This document shows, piece after piece, positions 5,657 through 6,171 of a DNA stretch of 6,171 nucleotides. Every line of letters starts with the position of its first letter. The first letter of the stretch is position 1. Origin of the DNA: Bacillota bacterium (lineage in GTDB: Bacteria; Bacillota; Clostridia; Peptostreptococcales; Anaerovoracaceae); contig JAFYFK010000267.1 in assembly GCA_017543805.1 (NCBI GenBank), forward strand, positions 1 through 6,171, given 5' to 3'. The position numbers and the translations under genes are program-made. The notes beneath the pieces were generated by a model. The model was not told the origin of the DNA and ran no database searches. It saw nothing but the letters and a program-made list of their open reading frames with translations.

Positions 5657-5661
5657 AACAA

Positions 5662-5691
5662 AAAGCCCGAAGCTTATTGCTCCGGGCTTTT
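5662..5691. terminator. Bidirectional terminator between the importer operon and the acyl-CoA synthetase
   Basis: AAAGCCCGAAGC (5662-5673) pairs with GCTCCGGGCTTT (5679-5690) around TTATT. One internal pair is A-C in + strand RNA but G-U in - strand RNA, so the stem is continuous only on the - strand. The + side ends in TTTT, and the A run upstream supplies a T tract for the - strand. It sits between two convergent genes, 5 bases after the ATPase stop codon and 6 bases from the synthetase stop codon. Confidence 0.87.
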
Positions 5692-5697
5692 ATAATG

Positions 5698-6171
5698 CTA
5701 TTTGCCGATATCCAGGATCTTTCCTTCTCTGATTTCGGCGAAGCGCTTGATCTTCTTTGTGGAAGTCTTGATAAACTCGCCGTCCTTCAGCTCAAGGCGC
5801 TTTATTGCCTTGTAATTGGTGACCTTGCGGTTCACTTCCTTTATCTTCGCGAAGATGATATCGTAGACTTCCTTGTCGCTGACGTTTCCGTGCATCGCCT
5901 TTATGCGGTCGTCATCGGGGATGGCGCGGCAGGTGACGACCAGCTCCTTGCTGCCGTCGACCTCCTTGCCGTAGACCATGCATTCCCTAATCTCCGGGAT
6001 GTCTGCGAGCAGCAGCTCGAGCTCCTCAGGATAGATATTTTTGCCGTTCTGCGTAACTATTACATTCTTGATGCGGCCGGTGATGTAGACGAAGTTATCG
6101 TTGTCGATATAGCCGAGATCGCCGGAACTGAATCATCTGCGGCCGTTCTCGTCGGTCTCGATGGCTTCAGC
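5698..6171 (-). pseudogene. AMP-forming acyl-CoA synthetase, C-terminal part, interrupted by an in-frame TGA
   Basis: The frame is open from the right edge and encodes the C-terminal domain of an AMP-forming (long-chain) acyl-CoA synthetase, which activates fatty acids to acyl-CoA via acyl-AMP. In order it shows ETDENGRR, a TGA codon (6135-6133), FSSGDLGYIDNDNFVYITGR (the family's GDLG and hinge GR motifs), KNVIVTQNGKNIYPEEL, and KTSTKKIKR near the end with the expected A10 catalytic lysine. The residue before Phe in this motif is usually Trp (GWF...GDLG), and TGA is one transition from TGG. So this is a nonsense mutation, a sequencing error or a recoded codon. Sequence on both sides of the TGA is well conserved in the same frame, with no frameshift. 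An ATG at 5979 is internal, without a convincing ribosome binding site, and not the true start. The stop is TAG and the 5' end lies outside the window. Confidence 0.85.

Noticed and set aside
6133..6135. Selenocysteine at the TGA
   Set aside because: The family has Trp at this place, not Cys, and this position has no catalytic thiol role. I see no obvious selenocysteine insertion hairpin just after the codon.

Overview
The window looks like a chromosomal segment of a low-GC-lineage Gram-positive anaerobe, most likely Clostridia in the broad sense. The pointers are a diacylglyceryl-type lipoprotein solute-binding protein, a lysine (L-box) riboswitch with a terminator platform, strong AAGGAGG-type ribosome binding sites, and intrinsic terminators between most units. 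Coding regions are moderately GC-rich and the intergenic DNA is strongly AT-rich. No finer taxonomic call is justified from the sequence.

Layout. (1) Positions 1-378 (+) hold the C-terminal third of a branched-chain amino-acid aminotransferase, which enters from the left edge. A bidirectional terminator (391-430) separates it from the convergent alanine dehydrogenase gene (453-1574, -). (2) Positions 1575-2092 contain no recognisable gene. They hold a small AT-rich hairpin, a GC-rich coding-like block of about 90 bp, and a tandem array of four TGTGACT/AGTCACA inverted repeats at 63, 63 and 75 bp spacing. (3) Positions 2093-2767 (-) encode a small multi-pass membrane protein of unknown function, whose only visible promoter predicts a leaderless mRNA. 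(4) A divergent consensus promoter (2805-2833) starts a lysine riboswitch leader (about 2840-3102) ending in a terminator. It controls a complete amino-acid ABC importer: binding lipoprotein (3103-3978), permease (4048-4935) and ATPase (4925-5656). A terminator-like hairpin lies between the first two genes. (5) After a shared terminator, the C-terminal part of an AMP-forming acyl-CoA synthetase (5698-6171, -) runs off the right edge and carries an in-frame TGA where the family usually has tryptophan.

How the parts fit. The riboswitch and importer form one regulatory and functional unit: when lysine is scarce the leader should read through and the cell makes a lysine uptake system. The aminotransferase and alanine dehydrogenase are both nitrogen/pyruvate-linked amino-acid enzymes, but they are convergent and separately terminated, so no operon is implied. 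The least explained parts are the hairpin array with its adjoining GC-rich block, the apparently leaderless membrane-protein gene, and the TGA in the synthetase. I did not find a clear new multi-gene system; the array is the best candidate for something undescribed.
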